Below are positions 15,154-22,249 of a stretch of 23,741 nt of DNA, piece by piece (position 1 is the first letter of the stretch; each line of letters opens with the position of its first letter). The DNA is from JBIKLM01 sp044375105 (GTDB lineage: Bacteria > Planctomycetota > UBA1135 > GCA-002686595). Below the pieces are notes generated by a model. The model was not told the origin of the DNA and did no database searches. It saw only the letters and a program-made list of their open reading frames with translations. The DNA lies in contig JBILNK010000058.1 in assembly GCA_044375105.1 (NCBI GenBank), forward strand, positions 1 through 23,741, given 5' to 3'. Position numbers and translations under genes: made by a program.

Positions 15154-17504
15154 GCTTGCAAGGCGTCTCCACGGGCCTCAAGGCCCTGATCGCGGCCCAA
15201 TCCTCCCTGGACACGATCGGCAACAACCTGGCCAATATCAACACGCCGGGTTACTCGCGCCAGCGCGTCGAGCTGGTGCAGGCCCTGGGCCTCGAGCGCA
15301 ACGGCGTGCGCATCGGCACGGGCGTCGATGCCCTGACGATCACGCGCGCCATCGACCATCTGCTCGAGAGCCGCATCCTGGGCCAGCTCGGCGTGCGCGC
15401 CCAATTGGCCGAGCGCTACGCCGCCGCCCAGGAGATCGAATTCGCCCTGGGCGAGTTCGACGGCACCGGCGTGGGGCAGTCCATGGACAGCTTCTTCGCG
15501 GCCGCCAAGCAGCTAACCGGCGACCCCGCCGACGGCATCCTGCGCAGCAACCTGGTGCAGGGCGGCATCCAGCTGGGGCAGCGCTTCAACCAGGTCTACG
15601 ACCAACTCCAGGCCGTGGGCGGCTCGGTCAAGGACGCCCTGCGCACCAGCGTGGCCGAGGCCAACGCCCTGGCCCAGCAGATCGCCGAACTCAATCGGCA
15701 GATCCGCACCCTCGAGCCCGGCGGCGACCCGGCCAACCAGCTGCGCGACCAGCGCCAGGTGGCCGTACAAGCCCTGGCGAACCTCTCGCAGGTCGAGGTG
15801 CGCGAGGACCGCGACGGCACCTACCGCGTCTACGTGGAAGGCAACCTGGTGGTGGCCGCGGATCGCTCCATGCGCTTGACCACCAGCGAGCAGGCGGGCG
15901 GCGCCCTGGCGGTGCAGCTCGAGGGCTCGGCCTACGACCTGAGCCCCAAGAGCGGTCGCATCGCCGCGCTCTTGGCGCTCCAGGATCAGGACATCTCCGA
16001 CCTGACCGGCGGGCTCGACCAGCTCGCCAAGGGCCTGATCCACGCGGTCAACAGCGCCCACTCGACCGGCATCCCCAGCGGCGGCGGCTTCACCTCTCTG
16101 GTCGGCAGCAATCCGCTGCAGGACCTCGACGGAAACGGCCAGCTCAGCGACCAGCTGCTGGCGGATTCCGGTCTGCCCTTCGACCTGCTGCAGGGCGAGC
16201 TGACCGTCAACGTGCTCGACGAGCAGAGCGGCGAGCAGTGGAGCCAACAGATCGCCATCGATCCCGCAACGACCACGGTGGGGGAGTTCCTGGCGGCCCT
16301 GGGCTCGGTACCGGGCATCGGCGCCAGCCTGAACGCCGAGAACCAGCTTTCGATCGTGGCCGAAGCGGGCCTGCGCTTCGACTTCTCGAACCGCCTCGAT
16401 CCGGACCCCGACGGGGCCGGCACCCTGTCCGGCGGCAAGGCCAAGCTCGGCTCGGCCTCGAAGGGCCCCTACAATCTGCCCGCCGGCAGCGGCCTCGACT
16501 TCGCCGTGCCCGCGGGCGGCCCCGCCAACGTCTCGGTCGCCTTCCCGCTGGGCAGCTTCCCCGACGCGACCGAAGTCAGCGCCGAGCAACTGGCCGAATT
16601 CCTGAACAACGACGCCGGCTTCAGCGGCGCCGGACTGGAAGCGCATGCCGTGGGCGGCTTCCTGCAGCTGACCAGCGCCGGCGCCGGCAGCAGCCAGAGT
16701 TTCAGCTTGACCGGCGGCGGCGCCGCGGCGGCCCTGGGCCTGTCCGGCAAGGTCGGTCAGACCGCGCAGGGCAGCGACGACGCCGCGGCGATCAGCGTCT
16801 CCGGAGCCCTCACGGGCGCCGTCGACAAGCAGCTGGTGTTCGCCGTCACCGGCGACGGCACGGTGGGCACGACCCCGGGGCTCGGCCTGCAGGTCTTCGA
16901 TTCCACGGGAGCCCTGGTGGCGACCCTCGACATCGGAGCCGGCTATCAGCCGGGCACGCCCCTGGCGGTGATCGACGGCATCGAAGTGGCGGTGTCCCTG
17001 GGCGAGCTCTCGGGCTCCTCGGACGGCCGCTTCGCCATCGAAGCCCGGGCTGACTCCGACAGCGCCGACGTGCTGGTGGCCCTCGGCCTCAATGGGTTCT
17101 TCGTCGGCTCCGACGCTCAGACGATCGCCGTGCGTTCCGACCTCGCCGCGGACCCGGACCTGATCGCCGCCTCCTGGACCGGCACCAGCGGCGGCAACCA
17201 GGCGCTGTTGGCCCTAGGCCAGATCGAAACCCAGGAATTGGCCCTGCTCGACGGCCGCACCCTCGGCTCGAGATACGACGAGATGATCGGCGGCCTGGGC
17301 TTCGACCTGGCCACCATGGAGCTCTCGCTCGACACCGCCGACCAGGTGCTGGCCTCGCTCCAGCAGCGCCGCGATTCGGTCTCGGGCGTCAACGCGGACG
17401 AGGAGCTGGTCGACCTGACCCGCTTCCAGCAGGCCTACGCCACCGCGGCCCAGTACCTGTCGGTGGTCACCCGCCTGCAGGACGAGCTGCTTTCGATCCT
17501 GTGA
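15150..17504 (+). CDS. flgK: Flagellar hook-associated protein 1 FlgK
   Basis: FlgK is the first of the two junction proteins linking hook and filament. The 784-residue product has the FlgK N-terminus (GVSTGLKALIAAQSSLDTIGNNLANINTPGYSRQRVEL) and a helical D1 region with NALAQQIAELNRQIRTLEPGGDPANQLRDQRQ near 173-200. A long beta-rich middle follows, then the C-terminal helix NADEELVDLTRFQQAYATAAQYLSVVTRLQDELLSIL. It is much longer than E. coli FlgK (547). The extra length lies in the surface-exposed middle (about residues 310-690), which contains two segments of the type found in flagellin-like hook proteins (TTVGEFLAALGSVPGIGASL; VSAEQLAEFLNNDAGF). The start overlaps the flgN stop. Confidence 0.94.
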   Translation: MSLQGVSTGLKALIAAQSSLDTIGNNLANINTPGYSRQRVELVQALGLERNGVRIGTGVDALTITRAIDHLLESRILGQLGVRAQLAERYAAAQEIEFALGEFDGTGVGQSMDSFFAAAKQLTGDPADGILRSNLVQGGIQLGQRFNQVYDQLQAVGGSVKDALRTSVAEANALAQQIAELNRQIRTLEPGGDPANQLRDQRQVAVQALANLSQVEVREDRDGTYRVYVEGNLVVAADRSMRLTTSEQAGGALAVQLEGSAYDLSPKSGRIAALLALQDQDISDLTGGLDQLAKGLIHAVNSAHSTGIPSGGGFTSLVGSNPLQDLDGNGQLSDQLLADSGLPFDLLQGELTVNVLDEQSGEQWSQQIAIDPATTTVGEFLAALGSVPGIGASLNAENQLSIVAEAGLRFDFSNRLDPDPDGAGTLSGGKAKLGSASKGPYNLPAGSGLDFAVPAGGPANVSVAFPLGSFPDATEVSAEQLAEFLNNDAGFSGAGLEAHAVGGFLQLTSAGAGSSQSFSLTGGGAAAALGLSGKVGQTAQGSDDAAAISVSGALTGAVDKQLVFAVTGDGTVGTTPGLGLQVFDSTGALVATLDIGAGYQPGTPLAVIDGIEVAVSLGELSGSSDGRFAIEARADSDSADVLVALGLNGFFVGSDAQTIAVRSDLAADPDLIAASWTGTSGGNQALLALGQIETQELALLDGRTLGSRYDEMIGGLGFDLATMELSLDTADQVLASLQQRRDSVSGVNADEELVDLTRFQQAYATAAQYLSVVTRLQDELLSIL

Positions 17505-17514
17505 GGAGCCCTCG

Positions 17515-18942
17515 ATGACGATCCAGCGCTACACCACCCGCCAGCCCTACGACCGCCTGCTCGCGGGCCTGCGCAGCAACTTCGCACGGCTCTTGACCTC
17601 CCAGCAGCAGATCTCGACTGGCGTGCGCGTCGCCAAGCCCTCCGACGACCCGGCGGTCGCGGCGCGCATCCTGCGCGGGCAGCGGGAACTGTCCAGCATC
17701 GGCGCGACGCGCCAGGCGATCGAATCGGGCGGCGATCTGCTGGACGCGGCTTCCTCGAACCTACTGGACGTCAGCGGCCTGGTGGCCGAGGCCCGCGCCA
17801 ACCTGATCCAGGCCATGAACGGCACCCTGGACGAGGGCGCCCGTAAGGTCTTGGCGGCGCAATTCCGTGGCATCTCCGAGCAATTGCTCGAAATGGCCAA
17901 CAGCCGTGTCGGCGATCGCTATCTGTTTGCTGGCACGAGCACAGGAACCACGCCCTTCGCGTTGCAGGGCGGGCAGGTGCTTTACCAGGGCGATGGATTC
18001 GAACAGTTCGTAGACGTCGCCGGTGTGCCGGTGCCGATCAACCTGCCCGGCAGCGAGATCTTCTCCAAATTCGAGCCCTCCGGCGTGTCCTTGGTGGGCG
18101 ACACGGGCCTGAGCCTGGGCGTCACGGCCAACCAAGGCCTGGGCGAGAGCCAGATTTTGGTCGAGCGCAGCGGCAGCGATCTCTCCGCCCTGGCCGGATT
18201 CGGCATCCTGCCTGTCAATGGTGGAAGCGCGGATAGCTTCGTCGGGCCGCGCACGCTGCTGATCGATGCCACCCTGGGCACGGTCAGTCTGGGCGGCTCG
18301 ACCCCGGTGCCCCTGCCCGCGCCGGGAAGCCCGGAAGCGGCCGACTTCGCGGTTTACGATGCGAACGGTGAGGTCCTGCACCTCGACTTGTCGGGCTTCA
18401 CGCTGCAGGACGTCACGGCCAGCGTGACCGGCAACGCTCAGATTTCGATCGGCGGGGGCACGCCGCAGGCGCTCGACTTCAGTGTCGCCGATCTCCAGCT
18501 GGTCGACCCGAAGAGCGGCAACCGTGTGCATGTCGACGCAACTCAGATGGTCAAGGCCGGCAGCGAACTGGCGCTGTTCAGCGGCGCCAGCGACCTGTTC
18601 GCGGTGCTGGCCGGGATCGCCGCGGACCTCGAGAACTCCTCTCAATGGAGCCTCGACGAGCTGACCGATCGCCTGGACGCGCGGCTTGGCGAGCTGACCC
18701 GCCACGAAGAGAACGTCACCCGGTCCATCGGCGTACTGGGCGCCCGCAGCCAGCGCCTCTCGGTCTCCGGGGAGCGCTTCCAGAACCTCGAGTTGCGCGT
18801 CGGCGCCGAGCTCAGCGAGCTGCGCGACGCCGACCTGGCCCAGGCCATCAGCGACCTCTCCCAGGCCGAACTGGCCGTGCAACTGTCCCAATCCGCGGGC
18901 TCGCGCCTGCTGAACCTGAGCCTGCTCAATTACCTGCGTTGA
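17515..18942 (+). CDS. flgL: Flagellar hook-associated protein 3 FlgL
   Basis: FlgL is the second hook-filament junction protein and is related to flagellin. The 475-residue product has the conserved flagellin-like N-terminus (RLLTSQQQISTGVRVAKPSDDPAVAARIL), a GDRYLFAGT motif near residue 137, and a C-terminal D0/D1 helix ending LSQAELAVQLSQSAGSRLLNLSLLNYLR. E. coli FlgL has 317 residues; the difference is an enlarged beta-rich middle (about 150-360). A Shine-Dalgarno (GAGGAG) overlaps the flgK stop ten bases before the ATG. It shares the operon and, by family knowledge, the FlgN chaperone with FlgK. Confidence 0.93.
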   Translation: MTIQRYTTRQPYDRLLAGLRSNFARLLTSQQQISTGVRVAKPSDDPAVAARILRGQRELSSIGATRQAIESGGDLLDAASSNLLDVSGLVAEARANLIQAMNGTLDEGARKVLAAQFRGISEQLLEMANSRVGDRYLFAGTSTGTTPFALQGGQVLYQGDGFEQFVDVAGVPVPINLPGSEIFSKFEPSGVSLVGDTGLSLGVTANQGLGESQILVERSGSDLSALAGFGILPVNGGSADSFVGPRTLLIDATLGTVSLGGSTPVPLPAPGSPEAADFAVYDANGEVLHLDLSGFTLQDVTASVTGNAQISIGGGTPQALDFSVADLQLVDPKSGNRVHVDATQMVKAGSELALFSGASDLFAVLAGIAADLENSSQWSLDELTDRLDARLGELTRHEENVTRSIGVLGARSQRLSVSGERFQNLELRVGAELSELRDADLAQAISDLSQAELAVQLSQSAGSRLLNLSLLNYLR

Positions 18943-19018
18943 CGGCCCCGGATCCCTGCGGCCGGAGCCAGCCCCGCGCCGCCGCAGCCGCACCGCCCGC
19001 GCCCCTCCGCCAAACGCC

Positions 19019-19321
19019 ATGAGCGACCCCAAGATCCCCTCGGCCGCCCCGATCGCCGGCCCGCTGCCGGCCGGCCCCGCCCCGGCCGCGCCCGCCTCCG
19101 GGACTCGCCAGGGGCACCTGTTCGCCGCGCTGCTCGAGGATCTCGAGCGCCGCGCCGATGAAGTCCGCACCAGCGGCGCCCAGGTGCGCTCCGCCGGCGA
19201 GCTGTCCCAGGCGGTCGAATCCGCCCGGGCCTCCCTGGAGGACGCGCTGACCGTCAAGGACCGCTTGCTGGAGGCCTTCCGGCAGGCGGCACTCACCCGT
19301 GGCCCACAGGCCTCCGATTGA
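19019..19321 (+). CDS. Small helical protein after flgL, weakly FliE-like C-terminus
   Basis: The 100-residue product has a Pro/Ala-rich disordered start (to about residue 35) and then a helical part. That part ends AVESARASLEDALTVKDRLLEAFRQAAL. This resembles the FliE tail pattern, in which an Ala/Ser-rich amphipathic stretch is followed by V-R-x-K-L-x-x-A-Y-x-E-x-M; length also matches FliE (about 104). The resemblance is short and could be simple convergence of helical repeats. FliE links the MS ring to the rod and is usually next to flgBC, which are not in this window. The gene starts 76 bp after flgL and is followed 16 bp later by the acetyltransferase. I treat it as an unknown, probably flagellar, protein. 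Confidence 0.6.
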   Translation: MSDPKIPSAAPIAGPLPAGPAPAAPASGTRQGHLFAALLEDLERRADEVRTSGAQVRSAGELSQAVESARASLEDALTVKDRLLEAFRQAALTRGPQASD

Positions 19322-19337
19322 CCCCGCTCCCTCAGCC

Positions 19338-20396
19338 ATGAACACCACCCTCGCCCTGCGCGCTGGCATCGAACCGGCCCTCGCCCTGATGGAGCGCGTG
19401 CTCCACCCGGTCCATCCCCTGGCCGAGACCCATCCCCTGGCCTTCCAGGAGGGCTTCCCGGGCAAGGTGGTGCAGCTGGCCGACGAGCAGGCCGCGCGCT
19501 GCGCCCTGGCGGTCGTTCCGCGGGTCTTCGTGCTGCCCGGCGGCGCGATCAAGCTGGGCCTGATCGGCTCGGTGGTCACCGACCCGGCCTACCGCCAACA
19601 GGGCCTGGCCAGCCAAGCCCTGGCCGCCGCCGAGGAGTACGCGCGCCGCGAAGGCTGCTTGGCGACCCTGCTGTGGGCCGACGACGCCGGCTTCTACCTG
19701 GCGCGCGGCTACCGCGCGGTCGGCGTCGAGGTCGACATCCCGCTGCCCCCCGACGTGCTGAACCGCCTGCCCGTGGCCCAGGGCGTGCGCGAGTACGAGC
19801 AGCGCGACCTGCGCCTGATGCACGTCCTGCACGTCTCCCAGCCGGTGCGCGTGCACCGCTCCCTCGACGAGACCCGCGCCCTGCTCTCGGTGCCCGGCTG
19901 CCGGGTCCTGGTGGCGACCCGCGACGACCTGCCGATCGCCTACGCGATCCTGGGCCGCGGCGAGGACCTGGCCCACGTGATCCACGAGTGGGCCGGCGAA
20001 GCGGAGGCCGTCCTGGGCCTGATCCGCGCCCACGCCGAGCGCTACTACGCCGAGCGCGGCAACCAAGCCCAGTGCCTGTTCGTGATCGCGCCGGAGTTCC
20101 CCCAGCCGGTGACCCAGACCCTGTGCGACCTGGACACCCAAGCGCGCCGCGGCGTGCTTGGCTTCGGCAAGCTGGTCGATCGCCGCCAAGCTCTCGAGCG
20201 CATCGCCGCCGCCATGAACCGGGACCTCGCCAGCACCCAGGAGCGGCTGCAGGGCTTCTCCGACCGCGAGCTGCTCGAGGCCCTGCTGCCCCCCCGCGCC
20301 GAGAGCCAGAACGCGATCCACATCGCCCGCGCCCTGGGTGGCGCTCCGAACCAGCTCCCGCGCTTCCCCTTCGCCTGGGGCCTCGACTCCATCTGA
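19338..20396 (+). CDS. GNAT-family N-acetyltransferase with a long C-terminal extension
   Basis: The 352-residue product carries a GNAT domain in its first half. The acetyl-CoA loop is VTDPAYRQQGLASQAL near residues 80-95 (R/Q-x-x-G-x-A form), preceded by a beta strand (IKLGLIGS) and followed by a helix and LLWADDAGFYLARGYRAVG. The second half could be a degenerate second GNAT lobe, as in Eis-like enzymes (CRVLVATRDDLPIAYAILGRG), ending in a short helical tail. The substrate is unknown. I chose the ATG at 19338 rather than the in-frame upstream ATG at 19299, which overlaps the preceding gene and adds a Pro-rich start. It lies 16 bp after the small protein, so it may be co-transcribed with the flagellar operon. 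Confidence 0.82.
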   Translation: MNTTLALRAGIEPALALMERVLHPVHPLAETHPLAFQEGFPGKVVQLADEQAARCALAVVPRVFVLPGGAIKLGLIGSVVTDPAYRQQGLASQALAAAEEYARREGCLATLLWADDAGFYLARGYRAVGVEVDIPLPPDVLNRLPVAQGVREYEQRDLRLMHVLHVSQPVRVHRSLDETRALLSVPGCRVLVATRDDLPIAYAILGRGEDLAHVIHEWAGEAEAVLGLIRAHAERYYAERGNQAQCLFVIAPEFPQPVTQTLCDLDTQARRGVLGFGKLVDRRQALERIAAAMNRDLASTQERLQGFSDRELLEALLPPRAESQNAIHIARALGGAPNQLPRFPFAWGLDSI

Positions 20397-20432
20397 CCGG
20401 CGCAGGCACGACCTGACCGGCGTGGGCCCGAC
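20393..20432 (+). repeat. Two-copy 20-bp tandem repeat at the end of the GNAT gene
   Basis: 20393-20412 and 20413-20432 both begin CTGACCGGCG and end CGAC, differing at three positions. The first copy contains the gene's stop codon and the second duplicates it. The following 254 bp (20433-20686) hold only GC-rich short dyads and no gene I can support. Confidence 0.7.
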
Positions 20433-20667
20433 GGCCGCCGCAGCCCGGCGGCCAGGGCTGACCCGCGCCGTGGCCCGGCGAGGAACCGAGGCCCGCTTCC
20501 GCCGGCCAACGGTCGGCACGAGGCAGGGCCAGAGGCCGCGCAGACCCCGCTCCCCCGCCGGGCGGCCGCGCAGGGGCGGCGTCGATGCGCTTTGGGCTTC
20601 GAGCCGCTCGCCGATCCGCGCGCCCCGGGCTGTCGACGGCCTGCGCGCGGCCCCCGTGCGCCGCCCG

Positions 20668-20673
20668 TACGCT
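20668..20673 (+). promoter_or_regulatory. Possible -10 box (TACGCT) for the FG-GAP gene
   Basis: TACGCT lies 13 bp before the ATG at 20687, so the leader would be only a few bases. The match to TATAAT is moderate (T, A and final T kept). It is listed because comparable hexamers precede other starts in the window. Confidence 0.25.
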
Positions 20674-20686
20674 AGCTTCTGCAACG

Positions 20687-22123
20687 ATGTTCGCGCTGCT
20701 CCTGTACCTGGCCCAGGACCCCGTCCTGGCCGAGCCCTTCCGGCTCGAGATTCATGGCCAGGTCCACAGCCTGCCCCTGGGCCACGCGGCGCCCCTGTTC
20801 GCCGACTGGGACGGCGATGGGCTGACCGACCTGCTGCTCGGCCAGTTCAACGGCGGGCGCCTCGCGATCCACCGAAACCTGGGCCGCGCGGGCCAGCCGC
20901 GTTTCGGTCCGGCGGTCTGGTTCGAAGCCGGCGGCGGGCCCGGCACGATCCCCGCGGGGTGATGCGTCGGTTTCGGTCCGCAGTTGGCGGACCTCGACGG
21001 CGATGGCCGCCGCGATCTGCTCAGCGGGGATTTCTTCGGTCAGGTGCATTGGTTCGCACGCCAGCCCGACGGCTCCTTCGCGGCCGCCGAGCTGCTCCGC
21101 ACCGGGGACGGCGCCCTGCTGGATGCGGTCGACGCCTCGACGCCCCTGCCCTGCGACGTGGACGGCGACGGCCAGCTCGACCTGCTGATCGGCAACATGG
21201 ACGGCGAGCTGCTCTGGGCCCGCGGGATCCCGGCGGCGCCGCAGGTTCCCGCCTCCGATCGCTCCCCCCCGATCGAGCCCGACGGCGCCCGCACGAGCGG
21301 ACCCGACAGCGCCGACGCTCGCCGCGCCAGCCGCCCTGCCGACCTTGGCGCCGAGCAGGGCGCTGGGCCGGGTGCCGAACCGGGCGCCGATCTCGTCGCC
21401 GACCAAACCGGCGAGCCGTCGCCCACTGCAGGCCTCGGCCTGCCCCCGTTCCCCGCGCCTCGTTTCGAGCCCCCGCGGCCGTTCCTGGTCCAAGGCCAGC
21501 CCGTGCGCCGCGAGAGCGGCGACGCGGCCCCGGTGCTCGGCGATTGGGACCGGGACGGCGACCTGGACCTGTTGCTCGGCGCCCAGGACGGCTCGCTGGT
21601 CTGGTACCCAAACCTGAGCGGCCCCGGCCTGACCGCCTTGGGTCCCGAAGAGCTGCTGATCGAGCCCCTGCCCTGGGGCCAGCGCGGCCAGGGCCGCTCC
21701 GACAAGCGCATCAAGCCGGCCCTCTTCGATTGGAACGGCGACGGCTGGCTCGACCTGGCGCTCGGCGACTACACGGTGCTCGACGGGCCGCCCAGCGACC
21801 CCGCCGCCCTCGCCCCCGCCCAGGCCGAGCTGGCCGCCGCCGAAGCGGCCCTCGAGCCCTGGCAGACCGCCCAGTCCCGCCGCGCCGAAGCCCTGCTGAC
21901 CACCTGGCGCGGCGCCCCGACCCCCCCGCCTACCGGCGACGACCCGCGCCTCTACGCCGAGGCCCACCGCCAGGCCATGGCCGAAGCCGAACAGGACCCC
22001 GCCTACCGCCAGGCCATGGTCGCCCAGCTCGCCGCCCTGGCCCGCTACGCCCTGCTCGACACCCGCTTCGACGAACGCGGCCACCTCTGGATCCACCTGC
22101 GCCAGCCCCCGCCCCCCCGCTGA
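20687..22123 (+). CDS. Exported FG-GAP/VCBS beta-propeller protein with in-frame UGA at codon 92 (candidate selenoprotein)
   Basis: The frame runs from the ATG at 20687 to a TGA at 22121-22123 (478 residues), interrupted once by a TGA at 20960-20962. A hydrophobic N-terminus (MFALLLYLAQDPVLA) suggests export. Five calcium-type propeller motifs are seen: DWDGDGLTDLLLG (about 40), DLDGDGRRDLLSG (about 102), DVDGDGQLDLLIG, DWDRDGDLDLLLG and DWNGDGWLDLALG. The first lies before the UGA and the rest after it, all in one frame. The junction reads GTIPAG-UGA-C-VGFGPQLADLDGDG, so the UGA precedes a Cys codon inside a repeat that otherwise continues seamlessly. A hairpin directly downstream resembles a bacterial SECIS. 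Readings are selenocysteine insertion, a recent nonsense mutation of a Cys codon, or a sequence error. The C-terminal third is Ala/Pro-rich and helical. No partner gene is obvious. Confidence 0.75.
20960..20999 (+). promoter_or_regulatory. Candidate bacterial SECIS hairpin starting at the in-frame UGA
   Basis: Right after the UGA, CGTCG (20965-20969) can pair with CGACG (20995-20999). An asymmetric internal loop GTTTC/T follows, then a perfect 7-bp upper stem GGTCCGC (20975-20981)/GCGGACC (20987-20993) closed by the loop AGTTG. The apical loop begins 19 nt after the UGA with G as its second base. In E. coli fdhF the distance is 17 nt and the loop also begins A-G. GC-rich DNA forms hairpins easily, so this needs comparative support. 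Confidence 0.5.
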
Positions 22124-22189
22124 CCGCCCCACGGCCGCCACCCGGTCCATCGAATGGGACCCGAGTCGAGCTAGGAGCCCGGGGACTGT

Positions 22190-22225
22190 ATTGCATCATT
22201 ACGCAACGTGCGATACGTATGCAAT
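22190..22225. promoter_or_regulatory. Double dyad operator candidate of the AbiE-like locus
   Basis: An AT-rich island directly upstream of the regulator gene. The outer arms ATTGCAT (22190-22196) and ATGCAAT (22219-22225) are exact reverse complements. Inside lie two tandem imperfect dyads built on a TTGCRT half-site: TTGCAT-N4-ACGCAA (22191-22206) and GTGCGA-N5-ATGCAA (22208-22224). AbiEi antitoxins of type IV systems are known to repress their own operon by binding two inverted repeats, so autoregulation is the natural reading. Confidence 0.55.
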
Positions 22226-22249
22226 GCCGCGAGCCTCCACCCCGCCTCC

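Noticed and set aside
20687..22123. Frameshift as the cause of the break in the FG-GAP gene
   Set aside because: The ATG at 20687, the TGA at 20960 and the downstream repeats are all in the same frame, so the break is an in-frame stop, not a shift.
22208..22249. Upstream GTG start for the AbiEi-like gene
   Set aside because: It lies inside the presumed operator and adds residues unlike the rest of the protein; the ATG at 22250 is more natural.
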